NCBI GenBank assembly: GCA_036924285.1 | Contig: JAYKYS010000005.1 | Location: 7,812,001 to 7,876,000, forward strand | Source: Asterella californica | Taxonomy: Eukaryota; Streptophyta; Marchantiopsida; Marchantiales; Aytoniaceae | Length of the DNA: 64,000 nucleotides | Direction: 5' to 3' | In this document: piece after piece, positions 47,211 to 60,337 of the stretch | How positions within the stretch are numbered: position 1 is the stretch's first letter | How the letters are laid out: each line of letters opens with the position of its first letter | The notes under the pieces: model-generated | Databases searched by the model: none | Told to the model about the DNA's origin: nothing | The model's input: the letters and a program-made list of their open reading frames with translations, nothing else | Program-made: the position numbers and the translations under genes

Positions 47211-50200
47211 TTATGGTTTACTGTCACTACCAGGAGAAGAATCATTGTCATCGTCATACGGCACCTCGTGTCGAGGCGCATTGTATTTCTCACGTAATTG
47301 CTTTGTTGGAATGAAATCTCCCAGACTGTCCATTCCATAGAAGAGAAAGTATGTGTACGGATGATCAAACCGTCCCTGAAAACAACAGCAGCGGATTAGC
47401 AAAAGTCATTAAGATCTTCAAACAATTCTGCCCTTCCCTTGACAGCAGCTACTTCCATCTGATTTCTAGCTACTACTACCCTATACCAAAAACAAACATA
47501 AACAAAAGAAACTCATCTTCACCAGGTAGTGTGACAAGGTAAATCGACATCAAACAACTGCATGAACATTGATACTCACGATTTCTTCCCGCTCCGGAAG
47601 GGATAGACTATCTTCTGCAACTGCAAGGATCATGCGAAAAGTATACTAGCCTGTCAGAGTCAGAAACGGTTACCCACTGCATCTTTGCCAACAAGCATGT
47701 ATGTCCGGTAGTTACAGTAAATAAATGCAAATTCGTAGAGTCAGTTGATGTCAGACGGGCCTATGCAGATTTTCTACCCATTCAGCTACAGAAATACAGC
47801 TCGGAACGTCCTGTGGTGTGATAGGAAAGGTGAGAAGCTTACCATAGGCAACCAGCAATGATGGCTCCTCGTGCACATCCACCAGTATCTAAGCAAGCCA
47901 AAGATCGGTTAGACGTCCCCGATGCAATACCCGGAAGCAGAAAATGAACAGAATAACTAGAAAGAAGATAAGACACTCATCCCCCATGGATCACAGGGTC
48001 AAATATCGGAAGCGTCAAACTGGCAATGTATTTGAATCCTTGGCAATTACTAGAAAGCACATGTCAGAAAACATGAGAGATTATTCGAACACAGGATCTA
48101 GTTCGGCTGGGACTATGGTCCATGACTATGGTCATTATACTGAAAACGGTTTTGACAGTGGATGACATACCTGATAAAACGGTTGGTTCTTCCCCCGAGC
48201 GAACTCGTTGACACCAGCCACCTCCGCCCAGTCTTCAGACTCACAGCATCTTGGATCCATTCCACTGATGATTCCTTGATAACCTAAAAGCCATGTACGC
48301 AAATAATCAACACTTGTGTGACAAGAACCCCGAGAGACAACTACCCTGCCGGGTTGCAGCACCAGTACCGTCGGCGTGGCCAACAACCAATCACGACGGC
48401 AAGAACACCGAACCAGCATAAATCCCAAGGCTGTGGATTTACCATAAACTTTGTGCTTTACACGTTGACCTAGTCGAAAATTGTACTTCAAATTCTGATA
48501 TGCTAAAGCCCTTGCCGACGCTGCTAGTGAGTCTGACTGCACCCAAGAAGAACGCAGAGAAGTTAACAATCACAGTCCTGAATGATTGGCTTATTTGGCA
48601 CCGAAGAGGCAATCAGTAGGTACTGATTGTTACAGTTACCATTGTCAAGTATTCAGCTCGCTGATCTATATTTCAACTAAGAAAAACGGTGTACCTCAAG
48701 CTTGGAGATCTGGTCACGGATTCGAGCTGCTCCTGAGTAGTCCTCTCCTTCTATAGCTCTTCGGAGTTCCGCCCTGAAGGGAAGTGTAAACTAGCTTTAA
48801 TAACAATCCAACTTCTACTCGAAGTAAACTGTAAGGCAGCAACTAAAGGACTGACTGCGAAGGAAGCATAATTAGGAAACGCTAAGAGCTGATGATCATC
48901 ATCATGTGGCGCATGTATAAGAGGCTTAGGATATCTCCAAATTTCTCTAACCTCCTGAACATATTTTACAGTCCATCCGCGGCTGCTTAACGGGCTCCGC
49001 TGCTACGGTAACAGATGCTCTACGACAAAGCCAGGAGAGAAATTGTCTCTTCGGTGTTTTTGAGTACTAGTAAAGCAGGAACCCTACATACTTGAGACGC
49101 AAAACAGTGAGGGCTGTATCTTGGGCTTCATCTTTAGATGACACTGATCCCATCTTCGCTTCACGCTGACGTGCAACTTCTTGTTCTACCTGAAATCAAG
49201 CACTCTGAAATCCATCAGTGCAATGGAGAACAGTTACCAGCTGGAATCCTGATCAGTGAGGCTCCAAGCTTCCTCTACCATTTCACCACACTCCTGAGTC
49301 ATGAGAATCCCGTGACTATACGCCGAGAAGCGATCACGGACAAACTGGCTACTTAAACGAGACTTCCGAGGATGAACGTTCGCTCTGCACTGAGAGTCGC
49401 TTCTCTATCGAGAAAAGCGACTATGACCATATTTCCGGGATCACAAACTCTAAAGCAAGCCAGACCATCACAACGGAATCGCTGACTAAACAGATATCGA
49501 GTTTACCTCCGCTATCTTTTCTCGAAGCTGCTGAGCTGCCTCATACTGCTCATTATTTAGAGCTCGCTGCAAGACCAGAACAAATCTTCAGTCAGAAAGG
49601 ACAAATTGTGACACCAAGTATTACCATATCAAACAAGCACTAACTCAGCTACTCGGCAGGAGAGGTTGACACTAGTTTGAAGAAATTCTTTTCTGTTCGT
49701 CATACTTAGACGTATCTAAGTACCAGGCACCACATGTGTTGACACATCTACGGAGGCTGCTGGACAACTTGTTTATCCAAATCTAAACCTCTGATCTTCG
49801 TACGAATGCTAGGCACAGGCAATTCTCATGCTAAAGCTCGCATCCTCCTAAACGTGAAATAACTCGAGTCAGAAAAACATGCCATCGAGTCTTAACCATC
49901 CCGAGACAACCAGCTCATTCGTACCAACCTTGACGATAAATTATGGCTCGAATTAGTGACTGCAAACCTCCTAACCAAAGCGACAGATTTTTGCCCCACT
50001 AGAGTAAACACCCAAAATCAGCTCACCGGGAGCAGAAGTGGATCTGAAGAAACCCACGTGAAAGTCTGGCCTTCAGTGGTGATGAAGGCAGGCAGTGATA
50101 TAATGGGACGAAGTTGCTGAGTGACTCATGTGCAGATTCTAGAACAGTCAACGGCTACGCAACACAAAACTCCGTGTGGAATTTGACCCTACCGACCTGA

Positions 50201-50601
50201 AGTCTCGTTGAAAGATCCAACTGAAAGAGGAAAAGCAAGAGCTCCTCGTTAGCACTCTCGCTTCGCTCGCCGGATGCGGTCTTTCTCTTCATACTCCGCT
50301 CCGTCTCAGCTTCACTGTCACCTTGACGGGCAGCAGCAGTAGCCACTACCACCTTCCCTGAAGCTGAAGAAGATTTGCGCCATCCTCTGAAAGGAAAACT
50401 CGGACTAAAAGCGGCTACTGAAAGAATATTAGTATAGCACTTCCTCTTCCCTTCGTTTCTTTGTCTGAAATTTGCCGCAAAACTGTTCACACATAATGAC
50501 ACCTCCTCGAACGACGAGAAGCTGCTGCTGCAGGGCCCGTCGATAAGCGAACCCCTCAGAGCAGCAGCTACCCGCACCCCGGCGGTAGCAGTATAAGCCA
50601 T
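47211..50601 (-). CDS. ClpF: ClpF-like chloroplast Clp adaptor (UVR plus YccV domains)
   Basis: Nine exons: 50601-50197, 49566-49507, 49189-49092, 48773-48695, 48536-48443, 48283-48171, 47888-47843, 47620-47580, 47375-47211. All junctions are GT-AG and phases agree, giving 366 residues. The N-terminus, rich in Ala, Ser and Arg with few acids, fits a chloroplast transit peptide. Then come a UVR motif (LQRALNNEQYEAAQQLREKI), a second UVR-like helix pair (AELRRAIEGEDYSGAARIRD), and a hemimethylated-DNA-binding YccV-like domain (FRLGQRVKHKVYGYQGII, DPRCCESEDWAE, KNQPFYQILVDVHEE, YTYFLFYGMDSLGDFIPTKQ). Arabidopsis ClpF has this order and helps ClpS deliver substrates to the stromal Clp protease. 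The acidic C-terminal tail is odd but short. Confidence 0.92.
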
Positions 50602-51884
50602 AAACGAAATTCGACCAATCTCTGCTCGAAAACTCGCGCTCTTCTATCAATGCCGATCGGTGGAAAGTAGTTCTGAGTGAATGAATGAGTCACTGAACTG
50701 AATTGGATGAGCCGAGAATTTTCACCCGCAATTCACTTGAAATTTCCCATCCTTCCGGAATACAGCAGAGCGGAACCTCACGCTGACGAAGAGAGGAAGA
50801 TTCTGGAGGCTAAGTGAACGACCGTTTAACAAACACTTTTGAACCCCTCCTCACTTACAGACAGGTATTGCTGTGTCCCTCCTCCCCTCGCTCAGCAACT
50901 CACTCAGTCACCTCACCTCACCTCAGCGTCACTGAACGAGAGAAAGGCCACATCCTTTCCTCTCCTTCCATTCTCTTGGTGTCGTCCTCGTCGCCTGAAA
51001 CTCTCGTCACCTTGTTCATCTTCCGTTCTTTCCATCATGATCCCGATTACCACCACCACCTTTACCCATATCTGGATCCATGGTCTACATGCACGCACTT
51101 CAGTGTCATGAATGGCTCCAGAGTCCAGACTCCCTTCCCGTCACTTTCTTCGCTGTGCCGCAGTAGGCACAAGGACAAAGATTATGTCCTCGTCGTGGAA
51201 CCCTGCAGCTCCCCGGCGAGGACAGAATATCCAGGCGTCCGACGAGGGAGATCCACGGCGTAGCATGACACGACATGCCATGCATGGTTAGGATTGTCAG
51301 TATTTACCATTCCGCGCCTTCTCTTTTGAGATTTTGCTTCTTCTTTCTCCATTTCTCCGGGTATTATTTACTCTCCTCTCGTCTGTCCATTTCTCCGTCC
51401 ACGTGAAATTCTTTGCTATGCATTTTCCTAGAAAAAGAACCCGAGAGATGACGAGACATGAAAATAGTGGGTGGTTTCATTTCCACGTCCCGCTATCACT
51501 TAACACTAAGAAATAAATTTGAACTTTTGCTATGCGTTGGAAATGTATTTACGTCGATGTGAAAACCCAAAAAAGAAGAGGGAATTATTGCGCGTAGTGA
51601 GACGAACAGATGGAATTATGGTGAAAACCAAAAAGAAAAGAAATAGCAATAACGGAGTGGAGTTATTGTGAAACCTGAAAAAAATAATGAAAGGATAGAT
51701 AAAGATAAATCGTTAACGCATAGTCTCGCAATTACATTGCAAGCAGAGGTTCTAATTTATAAATAAATATTAAATTTATTAAAATATTTATATTTTTTAT
51801 AACAACAAGCAAAGAAAAGGTTCTCTAAAACTGCATCTTGCATACAAACTTTTTTCACGTCATTAGATGCATAACCTAGAGTTA
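50602..51884. other. upstream region of the ClpF-like gene
   Basis: 50602-51300 is CT-rich and should contain the promoter and 5' untranslated region on the minus strand. Overlapping plus-strand frames at 50814-51263 follow the CT-rich composition and show no domain. Confidence 0.4.
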
Positions 51885-51928
51885 TGATGAAGCATAATGA
51901 AATTATGATTTTTCATTATGCTTCATCA
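51885..51928. repeat. perfect 18-bp hairpin with 8-nt loop
   Basis: TGATGAAGCATAATGAAA, an 8-nt loop, then the exact reverse complement TTTCATTATGCTTCATCA. It lies in AT-rich intergenic DNA. Confidence 0.95.
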
Positions 51929-54900
51929 ATATAGGAAGCATGCATACTCACTCTCTTCTAAGTTTAGAAAAAAATAATATGCATTTCCTTTAACTTATGT
52001 CCTAACCTTACCTCTTAGAGAGGTTAGTTCATAAATTAAAGGTTTATAACTGGAATTTAATGACTAGTCGACTGAACGTTTTATGACAACATCGGAGTGC
52101 TTGTGAATACTTCACATATTGGTTTTCCTCCTTCCCGTTATATGTGTAGTACTGCCTATAACATATAATAATTTTAGATATTTAAATTTAGTAATTTAAA
52201 TTTACAAACTTTGTATTTTAGTTTATTGTCAGTTGGTTCGAGATCTGTTTAGCTTGGTTGTCAGTTTGTTCTAAAATTTACATTTTACTTTTCAGTAACA
52301 CTAACCTAGTTGCTAGCCAATGGTTTACGATAAATTTTTTAACTATGTTAATGTTTGTCTATCTCCTTTGCTAGAAGTGCACATTGCATGCATATTATCC
52401 ATTACGCTTCACCTTGTTATGTCTCATTTCTTCGCATGGTGGTGTAATTTCTTGTATGAAATCATGTTTCGAGCTCGACTGGAAACGTATAGCTATTTTT
52501 TTAAAATTTTTTTTAAAGAAAGACAAGATATGTCTTATAAACTTTATTGTAACAAAGATGGATACTCACAGCATAAAACGTCAAGCGTTCAGACGGCTTA
52601 GAAATGCAATAGCCGACAATTGGCTCCATTAGAGTCAGTACCTGTAGCCTATTACAACCCGTCTAAGAGATTCTCTTAAACATAATCTGTATGAGCGATA
52701 TCTCTCATAATCTCTCTTAAACGTCGTCTGTGTTAGCAATGCCTCCGTATGTTGTTGGTTCTATGATCTGGTATACCTAAAGTGATGTTAAATGATACGA
52801 AAAGAGTGGTTATCTTATCATGACGTCAAGAACGGTTGATAAATACTATGTTTAGCGGGGTTGTAAAGTTTTTTTTCATCTATTTTTCTTTTACATTAAA
52901 CAAACTGCGTTTTCATTTAAGATGTAAGTGTCCTCTTATAATGCCATTTAGCTTGATGGTCATTTTGATCATCATCTTAAGAGCACGTCAGTATTATGGT
53001 TGACACTTGTTTTTAGTTTTAAGTTCTACTTGCTTGTTTGAAATTAGTTGGTGTTCCATGAATCCTAACCTCGTCGTAAAAGGAGTCATTGTTGTTCAAT
53101 ACGTTCATTTTTCAAGAGAGATCGACGTTTGAAAAGGACTAGAAAGAGCTGAGAGAGTTTAGAGAAAAGAGAGACTTACTGAGAGAGACACACTGCGAAG
53201 AAGAATGTTGATTTAGTGCGCTCGAAGAGCCGACATATATTAGTAAAGCAATTCTTATCAAAAGGAGAGAAGTGTTTCATTGAAACATTTTCTTATCAAC
53301 ATGATCTCTTGATATTTTCATATTTTCAGCTGTTTGAAAATACGATTCATGGAATGAAAAATAGTCTTGTAAGATAAAAGGAAATACTTGACATATATAG
53401 ACAAGTAATATTTCTAATAAAATTCAGTAGTAAAATTTCTCCGTAAACAAATCAAACTCTTCTATAACACTCTTTAACTTGCTATATTTTTGCTTATTCT
53501 TGTAATAAGAAATAAAATCAGGTCAATGACCTTCTCTCCAGTTGTATAATGGACTAGATGCACTCATACTTTCTTGTAAAGAAAGTCTTGCATCTCCTCG
53601 CTTTAGAACATACTTGCTATTGTATATTGGATCATATATCATCTAACATATTTCATCACTGGTTGATTCACTTTTCTTCTGCATCGACTTGCTATGATAT
53701 TCTAGTCCTTGTCATAAATTATCTAAACTCCTTTTGTACAAGATACTAAACAGAAAGATGATAATATAATGGTCCACAACGGTAAAAGTGCTTTGTCCTC
53801 TCTTTGCTTTTATACGTAACACTCTTTTATTATAATTAATAGATGATATCACTAAATTCATGTTTGTAGAAACATGAATAACTTGTATGTTAAGACTTTG
53901 AACAATACGTTCGTTCTTTGATAAAGTCGATACTTATCATGATAATCCGTTAATTGTACAATCAAGAACTTAACAAGATGAATACGAAAAATAAAATTTT
54001 TTTTTGGCAAATTCTTTTACAGTACATTGATGTTTATTCAGTTATCAATCAAAGTACAAATCGATTTCCAAAGATCTCTAGAGAAGAAATATTCCAGTAA
54101 TCACCCTCAGTATGTATAAACTGATTATGCACACGAAAAAATCCTCACGAGAAATAATGTTTTGTCCATGAAACATGATCTTTATCATTGTAGACAAAAA
54201 ATATCTCTTCAACTACCCATAGTAACAAAACATGAAATAAAATGATCACCAAAACTCTTGACAACAAAAATTACATATAGAAGTTTGTAATCTTTTCATA
54301 ATGATCATTTTTCATCTGAAACACAAACATACACAAAAAAAAGTTAGAGATAATTCTATGTAAAATACTTCATAAAATATATTCATAACCAACAATATCA
54401 ACTTGTCAAAGTGTTAACAAGTCTATATACAATATACAGATGATAAAATAACTTTTGAGAGGACTTTGCTAATCCTAGACAATTTTAAACTTATGCAAGT
54501 GTAAGATGAATAATAAAGATCAATTAACATGTGTATTAACTTGGTTTGTAGACACTGACAAACATAATAAATGCAATACGCTTTTACTTGAATGGCACTA
54601 TTTTATCATAGTGAATTTCATGATAAAAAAACTAATAGATTGTCATGTTTGTGTTATAAATGGTTTAATGTAACGATCACTATCATATTTACGAATTGAA
54701 TTTTTAACTTCTGATTAACTGATCGATTATTATGATATTTTTTAATTTGTCTAATCGATGATTCTACTTAGTTGTTTGTATCGAGTCCGAACAACCAAGA
54801 AAAAAATAAACACATAACAACAATGTCATCGCTGAAGATCTGAATATATACAAATATATTTTATACAAGTCAATAAAGTTGAACAATGTTTGTAGCGAAT

Positions 54901-56649
54901 CGCTCAATTATATACTCTCATGATTATGATAGACGAACGATTCAACAATATGTGATGTTGAGCGAGATGTCTTCTTTTAGATATATGATCCACAATATGA
55001 TAATTTATCACTTTTTGTGATTATCGACCTTCATGTGCACAAGGTCATAAAAATATATTTTTTATATGATAGTCTTCAATGGAAGTCCATGAGTGAATCT
55101 ATTACATTGGCGGATAGATGATACATGATCGTAATTCTAAAACTCTACGAGACGAAAAACACATTTGTTGTTTTTTATTTCGTATACATTGACCGATCAG
55201 TTACAAGACCTGATTGACTACGGATCAAAACATGAAATAACAAATCAGAAATCTCACTAATAGAATACCAATAAGAATCTTGGTAAATTTACCAAATCAT
55301 TGATTTTCATTTCATCTTTGGAGTCGTTTCATTTGCAATATCTAATAAATATTGATTTATATTTCTATTCAAAACTCATAATAATCGAAGGTTGATGCTT
55401 ATAGATAAATCAACATTGATGAGTGATGTTAATTTTTCGTGAAATTTTATATCATAAATGATTCATTTGTTATTGATATCAAATAAAATTGCATGATATC
55501 AGTTGAAGTTTCTCTTAATATCAACATATCAATTTGCTGATGATTGATGTTGTTTTTCCATTCTTTCTCATTTCGAGTTAGAAGTCAATTTATAACGTGA
55601 ATCATAATTAACTCTACATAGATTAAAAGTGGAGACTGAATGTTATATTCTAAATCAAACATCTATACGTAAAATGTCAGTTGCCATTAACATCTTCTCA
55701 AAAACTAAAGAACCAAAAAAGAATTTCAAACCAAATCTTCAACTTCGAGTTAGAAATTCTCTATAAATTGTTATAATGATTACTATAATATTGCTATATT
55801 ATACTATTTAATAGTAATTAGTATACTATTAATTTTTTCCTTTTTTTCCTTTTTCATCAATAAATATATTTCTGTAACAAGTGATTGGAAGAAAGACGAT
55901 GAATTAAGAAAGAATGATTTATGAATATACTTTAGAGTTAGATAAAAAATATATAGCATCAACTTTCTTACGCATTTATAATTTGATCAAGATGACATCA
56001 TGGTAGAAGAAGTAACACAATTGTTATCTTACTTCAATCATCTTATTTTTTGGAGTTAAATATATTGAGATTAATAATATATCAAATATTTTTTTGTGAA
56101 ACTTTTAATATTCTTATACTATAAAAAAATAAAGAAATGTTTTCATCATATCTCATTTTGTGATAAAATATTGATGATAAATCATTAATTTTTACTTGCA
56201 ATTGTTAAGTAAGATTATTTGACCAATCATATAAATAATAGAATAAGTTACAATATCACTTTTTGAACAGAGTTATTCATGAACAAAGAATAAAAATATT
56301 ATTTTTTATTTGTAATGGGTTTCTCCATTCGAGAGAAATAAATTAAGAGTAGTTTAAATGAAAATAATCAAATTCAATTTTGGTTAATACGTATAACTTG
56401 AACTATGATTGGAAAGAAAAAGATACAAGTGTAAAAAATGAGAAGAAAATCTTAAGGTGCAACTTTTACGAGCAAGGTTTTGAATTTTTTCAAAGTTAAT
56501 AATGTTTTCAAGGTAGAAAAAAGTAGAAAAAAGTAGAAAAGAGTCAAGATATTATGTAGTTATCAACCTTTTGGATTAGTCCAATTTAGTCCTTTGGATC
56601 AAAGTTAAATTAATTTTTATATTTAATACTTGTTTAAATCAAAAAAATC
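51929..56649. other. AT-rich intergenic DNA, no gene
   Basis: About 4.7 kb of low-GC sequence, most extreme from 53900 to 56600, with homopolymer runs. Only short frames occur and none has a domain. No organelle gene, tRNA or rRNA is recognised. Confidence 0.5.
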
Positions 56650-57450
56650 AAAAAATAAAAAATGCTCTGAGTGGCAGATAAACCACCAAAAGGAGCGAAT
56701 CAACGAGGGTCAACTCGAACTGAGTATATGGGAGGAGCTTCGAGACTGTTTGCGGACCTATCTTGTCCCTTGAAATGAATACAGTCAGTATCGACAAGAG
56801 TTGTATAGTATGAAGCAAACCACGGGCATAAAGGACTACAACTAGCGTTTTGGTCATCTTTGGAACGCACTTGGCCTTACTGACCCGGAGGAGAAAAAAA
56901 TACTTATTCCACCGAGGGCTCCATGGTTGGTACTCGTATGAGATGACCCGATATGGTTGAAACCATCCTCCCGAAGACATTTGTGCACACCTCGAGCTGT
57001 TGGAGGGAGACCGACAGCGAAAGAAATCAGGCGAGAGTTCTAAGCAAGTCAGAATATTTCAGAAGTTCAAGCCAATGGTTTAGGAGGAACCCGTGACCTT
57101 GGGAACCGTCGACCACCTGCACCAGCCACAATTGGAGCCGGAGCTACAGCAGGAGTCCCGAGAGGACCTGAGCGGGGATCACAGCGAGGTGACGGAGGAC
57201 GCGGGCAAAGAGTTCAACACGGTGGAGGCGGAGGTGCGCCGAGGGGACCCTTGAGGCCAAATCCGCCCTTTTCTGTCCCGGCCTCGAGGAGAGACGGATG
57301 CTACAACTGCGATCAGCGAGGGCACTGTCCCACACGATTTGGAGGTGCCAACCTTCCAGCTGCGGCCGCGGACGAACATGCACAGGAGGGGCCAAACCCG
57401 GAGATCAACCACGGAGAAGGGCGTCCCATGAAGCACCATCGACTGCCGGA
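56650..57450 (+). pseudogene. gag remnant of gypsy element 4
   Basis: The plus strand reads, with stops, WEELRDCLRTYLVP, NEYSQYRQELYSMKQTTGIK, NALGLTDPEEKK and then GCYNCDQRGHCPTRF near 57300. These are the capsid region and a CCHC knuckle whose last Cys is replaced (CYNCDQRGHCPTRF). The gene is clearly decayed. The left end of the element is not identified. Confidence 0.75.
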
Positions 57451-57800
57451 AGAGGTAACCTCACCCCATCTGAATGTTTGCGGTTGGTGCAAATTCGGGT
57501 TAAAGGAAAAAATGTTAGGATGCTGGTAGATACGTGTGCCGATGTCAGCGTTCTAGCTGTGAATAAAGTGTTAGAGTTGCATCTAGTACCTAAGAGGCTA
57601 GCATCTCCCGGTGGTTAGATTTGTACAAGGGATCTTCGAAGTCACCCACACTGTGCACAAGTTGTCAATGGAGTGTGCCGAGGTTGTTAGAAGTCATGAC
57701 TTCTTGGTAATGCTTTTGGTAAAGACGGATGAGATCATTTCTTGGTCATGGTTGAGGAAAAACTACTCTTGTAAAGACTTGTCTGAGAAGAAGTTATGAC
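57451..57800 (+). pseudogene. protease remnant of gypsy element 4
   Basis: The frame contains VRMLVDTCADVSVLAVNKVL, which is the retropepsin active site with DTC in place of DTG, then a frame change near 57600. A mutated catalytic Gly and broken frames show loss of function. Confidence 0.65.
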
Positions 57801-57814
57801 TAAAAGACCTCGAG

Positions 57815-58523
57815 GTGGTAGACCACTACACCCCATTTGAACTTGACCCGAACCCACAGCTTTTAGTCGATCAGCTTCAATATCGTTCCTGCCACATCAC
57901 GTACATGATCTGTACTGCGAGGCAATTTAAGAAGTCGATGAAGGGGGCAGAGGAGACTTGGATGGTCCTCCCAGATAAGGCCCCTGAAAAAATCAATGAG
58001 GACGATAAGGTGTCTCAGTTGCTAGTAAACAAAGAGATGAAGCAGCTGCTTATGCAGTATGCGCATCTTCTTCCGGATAAGCTACCCAACACGTTGCCAC
58101 CTAGACGAGCCATTGATTACAAGATCGACCTTATCTCCGGATCTGCCTCACAAGTTGGGAGATGCCGAAGGATGTCTTTTAATCTCCTTCAAGAACTTAA
58201 GGAGCAATTAAGAGAGATGGTGGAGCAAGAGATCCTAAGGTCAAGTTGTTTCTCGTATGTCATACTTGTGATGTTTGTATCGAAGAAAGAGAAGACTCTG
58301 CGTCTGTGTGAGAACTATAGGATCTTAAACAATGTCATCATTAAGAATAAGTAGCCGATCCTCTTGATGGATGAGATCATGGACCGGCATGTAAAAGATC
58401 ACTTTTTTACCAAGCTACATCTTCGATCTGAGTACCACCAGATTAGAATAGCCGAAAGAGATGAAGAAAAGATAACGATTATAAACTCGGTATGAGCTAT
58501 ATGATTTCGCGCACCTACCGCCT
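57815..58523 (+). pseudogene. RT N-terminal remnant of gypsy element 4
   Basis: 57815-58354 encodes the pre-RT linker and the start of RT: LPPRRAIDYKIDLISGSASQ, LKEQLREMVEQEILRSSCFS and LRLCENYRILNNVIIKNK. Further motifs (DRHVKDHFFTKLHLRSEYHQ) run on to about 58480 with stops. The reading ends where the LTR of element 3 begins, which shows that element 3 inserted into element 4. Confidence 0.8.
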
Positions 58524-59631
58524 TGTTGCGCCAGCGGAAGCTCTAGCTCAGTAGGTCGCAAACTTTACACCGCTAACCTGCAAACACAATCACACGTTAG
58601 CGTCCATGCACCACTTACCTTAGTCCTGTTTGGTCCGGACCGGAGCCGGACCGTCTCCCTACTCATCAAGCTCAGCAATCCTAAGTCCCGACTTAGATCC
58701 ACCTAAGTCGGTCCCAAACATGAGCAAGTCACAATATGACTTGGGGCGGACTTCCCATAAAGTCCAGGGTCCTAAACGGTGCCTCCAGCACACCTAGCGG
58801 CCCAACCGCCCGTGATGTCCGTCTGGGTCTAGGCTCCCGAACGGTGGTCTAACCCGCCGACTCGTTCCCTAGTCTTGCCCCAGCCCTTACATCGTTCCTA
58901 AGTCTAGCCGTCCAAGTCTAGATCGGAACGTGCCTTGGAACTGACCCAGCCATCACCTCATGCCCCCAGAGTCCGCCCGCCGAACCCTGGGGTCGGGTGA
59001 CTCGTCCTGGCCCACCCAGGCATCGAGCCCCCCTCATATATACTTCTGGGGAATGGCGGCCCCGCCCTCCTCTTTGGTCCCTGAAAATTATACCACAACC
59101 CGATTTGTGGTTCGGTCATAACTTCCAGCTCGGAGGTCAGATCGAGGAGTGTTATATATCACTGGAAAGCCCTTGACGAGATCTTTCCAATGATACCTCA
59201 CTCGCCTCGAGATCTTACATGGAGCTCCGTCCACGACCTAAAACGTCCCTGGAGCTCCAACACTTAGCAGTTTTTCCGAAACCTGTGGTCCAGACCCAGG
59301 GTCGAACCCTGTGGTTCGTCTGCGTCTCGGACCCACGTCTCGGTCCCGCGTCTCGGACCCACGTCTCAGACCTATGTCTGAGACTCATGTTTCAGCCCGT
59401 TCCCAGACTCGCCCCCTTAGGTCAGCGTTCGTCTGGGGCCCTCTTGGGGTAGGCCCTTATGTCCTAACCCAAGGTTCCAACCTTGGTTCAGAGAACCACT
59501 TAGGGTTCATCTGATCCTGACTTCCCGGCCAAGCCGTTAAGTCCTACTCGCAGCGTTCACAACCTAGCGCAAGTCCGCTAGGATTCTGTTGTTTGCGTCT
59601 GCGCCCGATCTTGAGAATGAGGGTCGTGACA
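58524..59631 (-). repeat. 3' LTR of chromovirus element 3
   Basis: On the minus strand the LTR begins TGTCACGACCC (59631-59621), a start shared with other plant chromoviruses, directly after a purine-rich tract. The other end is placed at TG 58524, where element 4's RT reading stops; its length would be 1108 bp. The partner LTR is outside the window, so the far border is an inference. Confidence 0.65.
59320..59399. repeat. 13-bp minisatellite inside the LTR
   Basis: About six units of the form ACGTCTCGGACCC follow each other with drift. Confidence 0.85.
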
Positions 59632-60337
59632 CTCACTCCCACTTCGGAGGTTGATGCCCTCATCAACAATGATCCTTTAAGTTAACACCAAGTTCAAAAT
59701 GGGTAGCCAACCCCTTGGCGTCAGAATTGCGTTCTGGTAGCTAACCCGCAATTCCTTTCTTGGCTTGAGTCTTAAGTTGTCGCTAGAACACTTAGAAAAT
59801 TTCAACTAGTCTCGGGAAAAGCCTTACCTTTTTAGCCCACCCTAAACAAAACTAGTTGACAACTTCTAAACATTCTACTTAAGACTCTAACTTGCTAACT
59901 ATAAGTATTCACACCTACTTACGAGGTCCCCCGAAACTCACTTTCCAGTCGCAACCTGATTTGACTTAGACGCGAGACTAAGTTTACTTTGTAGAACCTT
60001 ACCACAAAGCAAGATCACCCCAAGCCCCAAGAAAAGTATGAAAGTTCATACTTGCTTTGCCAACGCTACGGCAAACCTAAGTCTTGACTTAGATGCTTAT
60101 CCAAACCAGCTCGCTTCCTTTGAGTGTGCTTCGTTCCTCCTCTTGACAACATCCTAGGCATCTGATCAGAACTAGTCATAGCCATGCACTACCAATACAC
60201 TTAGACAAATTTTCAAGAAACAAAATCTTTATTTCCAAACACAAGTACAAAGTCCATCGGCCCAAATCGCCTCAAGTTGCTACTCGTATGGTTCGTCGTT
60301 TCTTCACCCCGCGTTGGAAGGAGATGTCCTCATCTTG
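59632..60337 (-). other. 3' untranslated region of element 3 with polypurine tract
   Basis: The minus strand ends with GAAGTGGGAGTGAG (59632-59645) just before the LTR. The remaining 700 bases up to the stop codon at 60338 are non-coding. Confidence 0.55.

Noticed and set aside
50814..51263. Ser/Pro/His-rich frame upstream of the ClpF-like gene
   Set aside because: It follows the CT-rich composition of the promoter side of that gene and has no domain.
51929..56649. Organelle DNA insertion in the very AT-rich stretch
   Set aside because: No recognisable plastid or mitochondrial gene, tRNA or rRNA was found in it.
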